Shown here: in pieces, positions 48,904-58,873 of the stretch
How the letters are laid out: each line of letters opens with the position of its first letter
How positions within the stretch are numbered: position 1 is the stretch's first letter
Assembly: GCA_903813345.2 (NCBI GenBank)
Contig: CAIIXF020000001.1
Location: forward strand, 60,467,885-60,531,884
Length of the DNA stretch: 64,000 nucleotides
From: Owenia fusiformis
Taxonomy: Eukaryota > Annelida > Polychaeta > Sabellida > Oweniidae
Reading direction: 5' to 3'
Position numbers and translations under genes: made by a program
Notes under the pieces: generated by a model
Seen by the model: only the letters and a program-made list of their open reading frames with translations
Databases searched by the model: none
Told to the model about the DNA's origin: nothing

Positions 48904-51900
48904 GCAGTAGCTATTATGGTAACAGCAGTTATGGGAATGGAAATGGTGGACGACGTAGTGCTGAGGTCTATACTGATGGTTCATGTCCCAACAATGGCAG
49001 AGATGGTGCAAGAGGTGGAGTGGGAGTCTACTGGGGAGACAATGACCCAAGGTTAGACTACTAAATTATGTTATGATGAGTTTTCAATTCATTCAAAGAA
49101 TGAATGTAAAAGTTTGTTCTTATTACAGTGTTAAAGTTTTTACTTATTACAGTGTGTGTAATATGATAGTTGGTTATATTAGGGTTTGATGTTTCGTGTA
49201 TTTTATTGGTCATTATATCATCTTGTAGAAATGTAAGTAGTCTAGTTGTGCCTGATATGATAGTTGGTTATACTAGTGGGCTTGATGCAAATCTACAGTA
49301 GATTATGTTACATGCAATTTATTGGTCATTATATCATCTTGTAGAAACGTAAGCAGAGGATTATCTGATGGCCGCCAAACCAACAACAGAGCTGAGATTG
49401 AGGTAATGTATAATAACATGTACAACAAAACCTTTGTACAACAAAAATCTTAAATGATGAAATGTGTGCTATGGTAGAGTTTTGGAAGTTTTCTTTTAAT
49501 AAAAAGTTAGTGGTTAAAAAAAGGAAGGATACTGAAAACCAAATATCTCCTTTATTATGAAGGATGTTCAGATTTTCCTAATTTTCACAGGGAATTAGCT
49601 ACCCCTAAAACTTGACATCTTGATTCACAAGGTTTTGTTTGTTCCTACCTCACCTTGATAAATCTGCCCATTTTGACCGACCAAATAAACCCCAGCTGAG
49701 TTCACTCTCAATATTGCTCCTCCTGGCAGTTGCCCGAAGAGTTTTGTGAGATGCTACAAAACCAATCGGCCAATCATCGATGCGATAGTCTGTATAGACA
49801 TTTTCATGGTTTTATTACCCGATGAAGCAGAGCATTCTGATTGGGTCCATGGACTTAACACCAGGCCATGAACCGCCACATATGAATGGGATTGACCTTT
49901 TATGCCATGGGGTCTCTAGACCCAGTGGAAAGTGACAATGAAAACTTGAGATTTATAGTAAATTTTGAATGGTAATGGGGTACTTACTTTTTCTGTAGTC
50001 AATTCTTGAATTCTGCCATTATGAATACTACACATGTATTGTAGGCTGCAAGAACAGCTCTCGACCAGGCTAGGAGCCAAGGTTACAGTGATGTCACAAT
50101 CAAGACCGACAGTGAATTCCTTGTCAAAAGTAAGTGCTACATGTAGCTAGCATTGCGATAAAATATTTTCTTATATAACATTCAGATTTAGCCATCTTTG
50201 CCACATAAAGATACAGCCAACTTTCATCCTTCAAGTAGTGAAATAACTCCTCTTTATGCAAGAACATGGCAACAGAATTGATTAACCCATTGTGCTCTTG
50301 GTGACATTCTTACCCAATATGTCTGTATATACTATATCACATTTTAGGTGCAAATGACTGGATGCCCCGTTGGAAGGAGAATGGATGGAAGACTTACTCA
50401 TACATTGTACTTATAAATTGTATCACATTTTAGGTGCAAATGACTGGATGCCTCATTGGAAGGAGAATGGATGGAAGACTTACTCATACATTGTACTTAT
50501 AAATTGTATCACATTCTAGGTGCAAATGACTGGATGCCTCATTGGAAGGAGAATGGATGGAAGACTTACTCATACATTGTACTTATAAATTGTATCACAT
50601 TCTAGGTGCAAATGACTGGATGCCTCATTGGAAGGAGAATGGATGGAAGACTTACTCATACATTGTACTTATAAATTGTATCACATTCTAGGTGCAAATG
50701 ACTGGATGCCTCATTGGAAGGAGAATGGATGGAAGACTTACTCGTACATTGTACTTTTAAATTGTATCACATTTTAGGTGCAAATGACTGGATGCCCCGT
50801 TGGAAGAATTGATGGGAGACTTACTCATACATTGTACTTATAAATTGTATCACATTCTAGGTGCAAATGACTGGATGCCCCGTTGGAAAGAGAATGGATG
50901 GAAGACTTACTCTGGCAATCCAGTGGCCAACAGAGATGAATTCCAGGAGATGGATAGAGCCGCACAAGGCATGAATGTGAGATATGTAAGTAAAACATGT
51001 TGCATTCCCAACATTCAATCCAATGAAGTGTTGAGACATCGTTGAGATTTGTAGAACATTACATAATATGATTTTTAACAATTCAGCATTAAACACCAGC
51101 CAATCGTATCACTTATTCAACCATCCCCTTCTTATAAAAAAGGTTTGCATCCTTGTAGCGATAACAAAGTGAATTAAGATTTTTCAAGTGAGATTTATGT
51201 TCATACATATGTATGAGCATTTGAGAGCAGTCCGAGGGCTTCAATAGAATTGTTTCTGACAAAATGCTTTCACCAAATATGAAAGGAGCATGGAAAGTAT
51301 AGCAACAGATTTCAAACAGTCATATATTGGATTTTGTCTGTGTTCTGAGGATTCAAACAGGTGCATATGTTAGGCCAATGCATTACCTTCAAGAAAAATA
51401 CTCTTTGAGATGATAAAATAATTTTGACTTTGAGACAGAGAAGATGCAAACAACCCACCCACATCTTTTTTCTGAAATCAATATGTTGCGTTTTGAGACA
51501 CAGTAAACCCCTCTAAAGTAATTCCTTTTAGAAAAGTGAAAAACAATATTTCCCATGTTATTTTCCCATATAGGGGAAAACTCATACGATCCATTGTTTT
51601 CAGCTTAATTTTGGTCACCCATAATGGATTTATTTAAACTAATTACATTGGCCTAACATATGCACATATTTAAATCTTCAGAGAATAGCCAAAATCCAAA
51701 TGACTGTCCTAAATCAATTGCGATACTTTCTGTCCTCCTTTGACAGCCATTCACAAAGCCTTATACATTAACCAAGAATATGTAAAAATTAAATCATACC
51801 ATTCAGTGCAGATTTTGTTCAATTTGAATAGAAAAATTGAAAAATCTGTGTATAATTCCAGGAGCATGTCCCAGGACACAAGGGGGTTCATGGAAATGAG

Positions 51901-51945
51901 ATGGCAGACAACTTTGCCAGAAGAGGTGCCTATAACAAGTATTAA
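48904..51945 (+). CDS. RNASEH1: Ribonuclease H1, catalytic domain exons (5' end not found)
   Basis: Cleaves the RNA strand of RNA-DNA hybrids; in animals it acts in nucleus and mitochondria. Exons: 48904-49051, 49345-49402, 50045-50129, 50861-50985, 51862-51945. Together they encode about 165 residues. Catalytic residues are all present: Asp in VYTDGSCPNNG, Glu in RAEIE, Asp in IKTDSEFLVK, and Asp in HGNEMADNFARRGA; the basic handle segment is WMPRWKENGWKTYSGNPV. The first exon opens with a Gly/Ser/Asn-rich linker after a TTTGCAG acceptor and has no in-frame ATG, so the N-terminal exons (hybrid-binding domain, possible mitochondrial signal) are further left, perhaps beyond the 6.9-kb LTR insertion, or lost. 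Intron 3 contains a six-fold copy of the start of exon 50861-50985. The usual C-terminus is complete. Confidence 0.93.
49161..49344 (+). repeat. Duplicated intron-acceptor segment in RNASEH1
   Basis: ATATGATAGTTGGTTATA and TTATTGGTCATTATATCATC-TTGTAG occur twice; the second copy ends in the true acceptor of exon 49345-49402, the first in a decoy acceptor at 49228 followed by AAATGTAAGTAGTC, a near copy of the first exon bases. The decoy runs to an early stop and lacks a matching exon body. Confidence 0.75.
50341..50860 (+). repeat. 86-bp tandem array of a truncated RNASEH1 exon with its acceptor
   Basis: Six tandem copies begin at 50341, 50427, 50513, 50599, 50685 and 50771, with the true exon acceptor as the seventh unit (50854). 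Each copy holds ACATT(T/C)TAG, then the first 50-odd coding bases of the exon at 50861 (encoding ANDWMPRWKENGWKTY or, with CCTCAT, MPHW), then CATACATTGTACTTATAAATTG instead of the rest of the exon. The sixth copy has small changes and is 83 bp. The copies lack a convincing donor, so they are probably decoy acceptors or pseudo-exons. Confidence 0.92.
51293..51730. mobile_element. Palindromic element, family member 2
   Basis: In RNASEH1 intron 4. Arms: GAAAGTATAGCAACAGATTT, GTGCATATGTTAGGCCAATG at the left and the inverse (CATTGGCCTAACATATGCAC, ATTGCGATACTTTC) at the right. The inner ATCCATTGTTTTCAGCTTAA and TTTTGGTCACC are shared with 38898-39542. Confidence 0.7.
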
Positions 51946-52254
51946 CTTAATTTGAACCATGAACTGGCTATAGCCTTTTAAGCAACAGCCATGACTTGCT
52001 AAGGCATGTATCTCTTACACCAAATAAGGATAACATTTCCAAAAATATCACTTAGAAACTTCGGACTGAGACAGCTACCAAAGAAAACATATATCAAGGA
52101 AATTAACAATGCCGAGTCAGTAATTGCAACCTGATTACTTATTAATAGAAAAGGTGCCATTAATTTAGTGCATAGGCAATGTTGCAAGAAATTGTCATAA
52201 GTAAATTTTTCAATCCATTAGAATAGTAAAATATGGTGCTAAAATTAAAACAGC

Positions 52255-52260
52255 AATAAA
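52255..52260 (+). terminator. RNASEH1: Possible RNASEH1 polyadenylation signal
   Basis: AATAAA about 310 nt after the RNASEH1 stop codon, the first clear one downstream. It sits just before the repeat at 52376. Confidence 0.5.
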
Positions 52261-52375
52261 TCTGAAGTTGTCATTATCTATTTTTTACATTCACCATTTT
52301 AGGTTTAATGTTATTGTTAGTCGTGGCATCAATATTATTCATAGCTTTAGATGTACATGTAGTCATAGTGTAATT

Positions 52376-53330
52376 ATCCCACCGAACGAAGTTCGAGGGG
52401 GATATAGAAAAGCCGTTCGTCCGTCCGTCCGTCCGTTCATCCGTCCGTTCGTCCGTCCGTTCGTCCGTCCGTTCGTGTGTCCGGGCAATAACTCAAATAC
52501 CGGTTAACGGATTTCATTCAAATTTTATAGGCTTATGCCTTATGGGTGTAGGACCTCTGCTCGAGAAGGAATTTTCAATATGGCTGCTAAATTCAAAATG
52601 GCGGCCATTTTTCGGAAAAAATATAATCTTTGATTACTCAAATACTAGTGGATGGATTTTGTTCAAATTTTATATGCTGTTGTCCGGGTACAAAGGAGCC
52701 CTGCTGAAGAAGACATTTTCAAGATGGCCACCATATTTCAAAATGGCAGCCATTTTTCGTAAAAAAAAGTTATCTTTGATAACTTAAATACCATTGAATA
52801 GATTTGGATCAAATTTTATATGCTGTTGCCTGGGTACAAAGGAACCTTGCTCAAGAAGACATTTTCAAGATGGCAACCATATTTCAAAATGGCGGCCATT
52901 TTTTATAAAAAATGTTATCTTTGATAACTCAAATACTATTGAATGGATTTGGTTCAAATTTTACATGCTGATGCCTAGGGACATAGGAGCTCTGTTCGAG
53001 AAGGGATTTTCAAGATGGCAGCTAAATTTCAAAATGGCCACCATTTTTCGTTAAAAAAACATAATCATTGATAACTAAAATACCAGTGAATGGATTTGGT
53101 TCCAATTTTATATCCTGATGTTATTGTTGAGGGAAATAGGAGATCTGCTTCAGAAGAAATTTCAAAGGGGTCAGCTGAATTTCAAAATGGCTGCCATTTT
53201 TCATAAAAAAGGTAATCTTTGATGGCTTAAATACCATTGGACGGATTTACTTCAAATTTTATATACTGATGCCTATAGATAAAGGAGCTCTGCTTGAGAA
53301 GAAATTTTCAAGGTGGCTGTTCGGTGGGAT
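52376..53330. repeat. Mollusc-type repeat with ATCCCACCGAAC ends and (CGTC)n tract, copy 2
   Basis: Inverted 12-mers ATCCCACCGAAC (52376-52387) and GTTCGGTGGGAT (53319-53330) bound it. Next to the left end is a GTCCGTCCGTCC microsatellite (52410-52480), then five diverged direct blocks of about 180 bp, each with TTCAAATTTTATATGCTG, GAGAAG.ATTTTCAAGATGG and AAAATGGCGGCCATTTTTC. The outer flank TTTGCTACTCCGTGGAGTTG matches copy 1. Non-coding. Confidence 0.8.
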
Positions 53331-55739
53331 TTGCTACTCCGTGGAGTTGCTGTTTTTCTAGTTTGTATTAGTTATGTTTAGTTTATACTACTACTATTAT
53401 ATTATGTTAACCATATACTTCAGTTTTTACATTGTAATTACAATGCATCTATTCATTATAATCTCAGGTATAAGAATCTTCAAAAAATGTATGATTAGAC
53501 TCATTTTCATTTTTTTCATTTTCATTCATTTCACTCCAATTCAAGTTCTCTCAAGTTATTTGTTTAAAGTGAGTTAGGAATTTATTCAATTACATGATGG
53601 TAAAGTTTGTGAATCTCACACATTTGCATTTAAAGCAGAAATTGTTTATTTTTGTACATTGTTTAGTGTTTACATATATATATAAATAAATAGATATAAG
53701 TGACCTGTTGAGCTGAATAATATTTATATACACAATGTATACAGTTAAACCTGTGTTAGTGGAACATACTTGATACCTCAGAATAGTGTTTCTTATTGGT
53801 GCTATTCAACCAACAGCGGCTCACTTTATATTAAATACTCATAAATGATACTGTACTTCTACTTAAATTGGCATTACTTATTTTGGCGGCTTTGCTGCTT
53901 TGAACATTTGGCGGACTTGCAATATTGAAATGGATATACTATACGATACGGGTACATACAGTATTTACGATTGAAATATAAAATATTGAATTTTGTGGCT
54001 ACTTTATTTGGTGGACTTTAACAATTTGGCAGAACCGCCAAATTAAAATGGCCACCAAATTAAGTAGAAGTACAGAATTGCAAGTGTTCTACTTAGTGAG
54101 GTGTTCCACTTTACAGGTTTTACTGTATGTTTTAAACTTATATGATATTTGACAGCCACACGTTAACAGATTTCCATGGTGCTAACATAGTTAAGTAAAA
54201 ATACACATAGGTATGTGTACAATTGTTCTGTGTAATTTCACATTAATTTTTGTGTAATTTCACATTAGTTTTCTGTGTAGTTTCACATTTTGGGCTATCA
54301 AAGGGAATATAATTTATCCCTCTGATGATCAGGAATGTTATCAGGTAGTTATGTAAAACAGTATTTTTGTTTATGCAACAGCCCAAAAGTCTTTATATCG
54401 AGATTTTTAGTAGACTTAGTCTTTGTTTTTGTTTTTTCTTATGACTGTTCATGATTTGATCCTCAATACAAGAAGTGTTTGTGTTTCTCAGTATGTTAAG
54501 TTTATATTAAATGTTCATATTTTTTTATTAAAAATTGTTAAAAAGTTATTTTCATATTCCGAAGAAACATATTCTCCACCAAAGATGTTATTTTTATCTT
54601 GTCTTGTAATCATATAGAATAGGATACTAGTAGAAAGTAGGCCTTAAATATACAGTGTAGTGAACTAGTCCAACATAAAAAATAAAACATGTATTTAATA
54701 GTTCTTATCAGCTTATAGATAGTTTAGACATACTACTAGTTGATACAACTTTCCAGGTGTATTTTCAAAATTGGGTTGTATTCTCAAAACAGTGTAATTT
54801 CTATTTACAATAGATTTATTATCTCCAGAATGACAATCAAATGACAACATTCAAAAGGTTGTAAACTAGTCTAGTCTTTAGTTTGATTATTCCTGTTAGC
54901 ATATAAGAGCCAATAGTAGTTTTTGTAGGAGTTGGGGGATAGTAGGGCCTACCACAATCCAAATGTGAGGTGTAATTGTATCTTATGGAAAGTATTATTT
55001 TCTAAACGGTATTTACTATTAACAAACAGTATTAATAATAAAATTAGTTTTATAGTAATATATCTGCAGAGTTCTGTTTTATGTGGCTGTGTGGGTGACA
55101 CAGTAAAACGAATATTGACCTGGTCCCTCATATTGTTATACTCTGTTATATGATGAACAACTCTTGAAATATGAAAACTTAACTAAAAAGTAGTTCCACC
55201 AGTGTTCACTTAAAACAAGTCTTAGTGTTATTTTAGAAAAATCAATATTAGCCATTGACATAATATGTAACAAAATGCCTTACTTTATCCTTTAATTCTT
55301 ATTTATTAAGCCTGTAAGCATACATTCAATTCAACTATCCTATTTTTTATTTCCCTCAGCTGATATCTCCTTTTGTACACCTTTAATAAATTACATGCAA
55401 TTGTAGAAAGAGTAAAGACAAACATCTATAATAAGCTAAAGCACCATTTTCAAGCTACCCCCTAAAATGTACATAATATCTTTGTCATGAGACATATTCC
55501 TCTATAACATATTCCATAAATTCTGAATTTGAGACATTCAAATTGCAATTCATATTTTATCATGGGCTAAGGGAGATAGAAGTAGTATTCATAAAAAAAA
55601 GAAATCAATGCAAAAAATGAACCTGTTTATAGGGGAGAGCACCAATGCCACACAAAGAGAATATTAATCATGAACGAAGCTTCTGTCATCTTTTTATCTA
55701 TACTACTGCCATCTTTATATTGGCCTAAAAACTTGGTTT
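53331..55739. other. RNASEH1-ZDHHC intergenic region
   Basis: Convergent 3' ends of two genes. AT-rich with no recognised exon or transposon; short GTGTAATTTCACATTA repeats occur near 54230-54290. The 3'UTR of the ZDHHC gene probably covers part of 55300-55739 (an AATAAA on the minus strand is at about 55302-55307). Confidence 0.5.
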
Positions 55740-56717
55740 TCATACATATTTGTATTCTCCCCAGTCTATTCCATTGCCCCTATTTTGGAAACACACCATT
55801 GGTGCTAGTATATTCAGAAACCAAAATGATCCAAAAACAGATCTAAAATTTGCCATTGGTTTATTTTTAAATGTTATATTTCCTCTGTGGAACTCGTAAG
55901 TTGTTTGTCCTCTGTAAATCATTAACAATTGCCACGTCCAAAAATAACAAGTCATCAAACAAGTCCCAAACGCTAGGTTAATCAGCACCACAATCCCAAG
56001 GTAAGACCATGTTGCACTCCCCATGAACGTTTTAACTGCAACAACAGGAAGGATGAGTTGGGTAACATTACTTCCAGTTAGATTAAAATGCACTGTGTGT
56101 ACATATTCCACCATGACAGCTAAACTGTACCCTGTACCGACTGACGCATAGAAGCAAAACATGGTAAAGTATCTCTGATTGTAGAATCCAATGCATACTC
56201 CAGTGAAGAAGCAATGGTGATCCTGTTTTAAGATGCACCCATTACATAATGTACAATGATGGGATCTGGGAGGAACGTCATGACTGCATGCTGCACAGAA
56301 TCTCCAGGATTGATCAGGTAATCCGCACAAAGCACTGGTTGATTTTTGCGTGTACACAGAATCCTTTGCTTTCACTATTATGAGGATGTAGTTCATTACA
56401 ATGTTGAAGACCATGAACAATCCATACATTCTCCTAAAGTGTAATTCATCTGCGTCATAAATCGCTGGACCGAAATAGAAAAATGCTGATGTAAAGAGCA
56501 GCGATAACACAATTAGGAAGTACATTATTCCTGCAGAATTTCCAGCACGTAAGAGACATCTGAACATTGAGGATCTCCGTTGAGTGATTGGTAGAGCACC
56601 AGACCTTTTCTCTCCAGACCATATTGGAGCATGGTATTCAGTTTGGAAAGCTTTTAGATTGTCTGAACTTGGGGACCCATGAATGATCCCAATATCTTCA
56701 AAATCTTGGTGCTCCAT
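55740..56717 (-). CDS. DHHC-type palmitoyltransferase, ZDHHC22-like, single exon (325 aa)
   Basis: Integral membrane S-acyltransferase that transfers palmitate from acyl-CoA to protein cysteines, typically in ER or Golgi. Four membrane segments: about 62-85, 98-117, 183-206 and 238-262. The cysteine-rich domain between segments 2 and 3 has CAACSHDVPPRSHHCTLCNG, CILKQDHHCFFTGVCIGFYN with the catalytic DHHC at 166-169, and zinc ligands intact. A TTYE motif (272-275) fits the family TTxE. CFFTG after DHH is typical of the ZDHHC22/24 branch, and I favour ZDHHC22. The start ATG at 56717 gives a 60-residue cytosolic lead. There is no intron in the frame. No disabling change seen. Confidence 0.92.
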   Translation of the reverse strand: MEHQDFEDIGIIHGSPSSDNLKAFQTEYHAPIWSGEKRSGALPITQRRSSMFRCLLRAGNSAGIMYFLIVLSLLFTSAFFYFGPAIYDADELHFRRMYGLFMVFNIVMNYILIIVKAKDSVYTQKSTSALCGLPDQSWRFCAACSHDVPPRSHHCTLCNGCILKQDHHCFFTGVCIGFYNQRYFTMFCFYASVGTGYSLAVMVEYVHTVHFNLTGSNVTQLILPVVAVKTFMGSATWSYLGIVVLINLAFGTCLMTCYFWTWQLLMIYRGQTTYEFHRGNITFKNKPMANFRSVFGSFWFLNILAPMVCFQNRGNGIDWGEYKYV

Positions 56718-57264
56718 CTTGACACAAGAGGTACTATCACAATTTAAACTATTTATAGTTCATGCAGGATATATAAATACTGAGTAAACATCGCTTAAAA
56801 GTCCATAGAATGTCATTTTATGTACATTTGAAAATGTTTTTGTTTTGATGATCAATATCCTGTTTCGGTTTCGCCGGAAGTTTCGACACGCATGTGCGCT
56901 AAATAAAAAATTTAAACTTTTAAAAACCGGAGATGTTTTCTCGAATATTAAGAAAATCTGAGCTTAATCAAAACAGAATACTGTGATAGAGCGTCAATAA
57001 TAAAGACAATATGCCTTGGAGATCGTTGATGAGGTAACTATCATTCGTTTTTGACCAGAATGTCGTGTTGAAATTTGAATTATTTTTGGTGGGTGATAAT
57101 GGATGTGAGTCTGATTTCATAATAAAAAATGATAGAGCCCATGTTACAACATATAGCTTCAAATCCAAATATTCTAAAGATGAATTTCATTTTTGTTAGA
57201 CTATTGTCCAAGTGACAAGTAATACTCCATTCAAATTTCTTAGTCTTCGTCTTGTAACGAGACC
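56718..57264. other. Likely promoter region of the ZDHHC gene
   Basis: Holds the ZDHHC 5'UTR and a CCGGAAG ETS-like motif at about 56874. On the plus strand an ATG at 56933 starts a short frame (MFSRILRKS...) with a possible donor at 56983, a weak candidate for the first exon of the NCBP2AS2-like gene. Confidence 0.35.
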
Positions 57265-58588
57265 CTATCTGTTGCAAGACTTATGCCCGGCACAACCGTC
57301 ACCATGTTATTAAAGTGTTTTTAAGCTTCGCAAGGATCGTGCCATGACTGTGGTAGTGTTATCGTGATAGCCTGGTATAACCGTGACAATGCTATATTAT
57401 ATTGCATGGCCTGTCATGACCGTAGTCATAGGCCCTGGGAACATGTATAAAATAGCGAGTCGACATCTGTATTGCAAGGCCTGTCATAACCGTGGCCTTG
57501 TTAAAGCTTGATATGACCTTGACAATGGTTGCAAGGCCTGTCGTGACTGTGGTAATGTTAAAGCACGATTTGACCGTGGCATTGGTTAAATTAAGTGACA
57601 TTTAGTAGCATGAGAATACTGTAATAATGAAAAGTTTCATCGTTTACCTTAAATATGTAAATCTAGACCACTACTACTACTAATTTAATTCATAATTCAT
57701 TTCCACATACTATAATTCTAATCTCATTCAAGAAAGTGAACATTGTCACGGTCATATCAGGCTTTAACATTACCACTGGTACTCACCTGTTACCCTGACG
57801 ATACGTCAGTGTAACATGGCGGATCAACTTCCGGGACCAAGTTTCGGTACGATATTTTAATTTCTCGATTTACACCTACTTATAAGTCACGCTGTGGATA
57901 ATAATTTGGCTCAAAGTTAAGGAAGATAGTCTAGTTTGAGAATGTATCAATGTTTTTAGGTCTGGTATGTTAACGAAGATGCAATTCACATATTTAGTTC
58001 CTCGCTTTTGTTACACTGACGAACAACCAATATTGGCAATATTCATACCGATCGTCAGTGTAACAAAAGCGAGGAACTAAATATGTGAATTGCGTCTACG
58101 TTAGAATACCAAACCTAAGACCACCAGCACATTCTCAAACTAGATTATCTTCATTAACTTCTAGCCAAATCATTATCCAATACGTGATTTATAAGTAGGT
58201 GTAAATCGAGAAATAAAAATATCTTACCGAAACCGAGTCCCGGATGTAGTTCCGCCATGTTACACTGACGTATCGTCAGGGTAACTAGGTGAGTACCAGT
58301 GATTACCACGGTCATGACAGGCCTTACAACCATTGCCACAGTCATATAAGGCTTTAACATTACCACGGTCATGACAGGCCTTGCAATATCATATAGAATT
58401 GTCACGGTCATATCAGGCTTTAACATTACCACGGTCATGACAGGCCTTGTAATATAATATAGCATTGCCACGGTTATACCAGGCTTTCACTATAACAATA
58501 CCACGGTCATGGCAGAATCTTAGCGAAACTTAAAAACACTGAATAACATGGTGACAGTTGTGCCAGGCATAAGTCTTGCAATAGATAG
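57265..58588. mobile_element. 1.3-kb foldback element with tandem-repeat arms and inner palindrome
   Basis: The outer arms 57265-57600 and 58290-58588 are inverse copies (CTATCTGTTGCAAGACTTAT at the left end). Each contains tandem units of about 48 bp with GGCCTGTCATGACCGTGG and TAATGTTAAAGC. Inside is a second palindrome (57775-58285) with GACGATACGTCAGTGTAACA, CGAGAAATTAAAATAT-type and CCTCGCTTTTGTTACACTGA on both sides of a centre near 58030. Short chance frames arise from the repeats. No transposase. Confidence 0.8.
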
Positions 58589-58873
58589 CATGTGCTTGTA
58601 ACTGACATGGGCATTTTGAAGCAATCATAGTTGGTGACTCGGTATGCAGCCCAAATCATGATTTGTAATTTCCTTTCAAATTCAATAACATAATCTGGAA
58701 TGTCCATCAAAAAGGTGGGTGTGGTTTAAAATGCTGCAATCTGATTGGTCATAAAGGGCAAATTTTGAAAGACCATTTTTGATTGTATTGATGATTCGGT
58801 CGGTTCTCCAAAAACGATGATGATGAAAGGCATCAGAACAGATGGAATACCTGTAGTATGTTTTCTATTTCAG

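Noticed and set aside
53374-55153. Several 60-73-codon frames right of RNASEH1
   Set aside because: AT-rich hydrophobic chance frames without splice context or similarity.
57836-57852. ATGGCGGATC with GT donor as first exon of the NCBP2AS2-like gene
   Set aside because: It lies in the foldback element, occurs again inverted, and its phase does not join to 58874.
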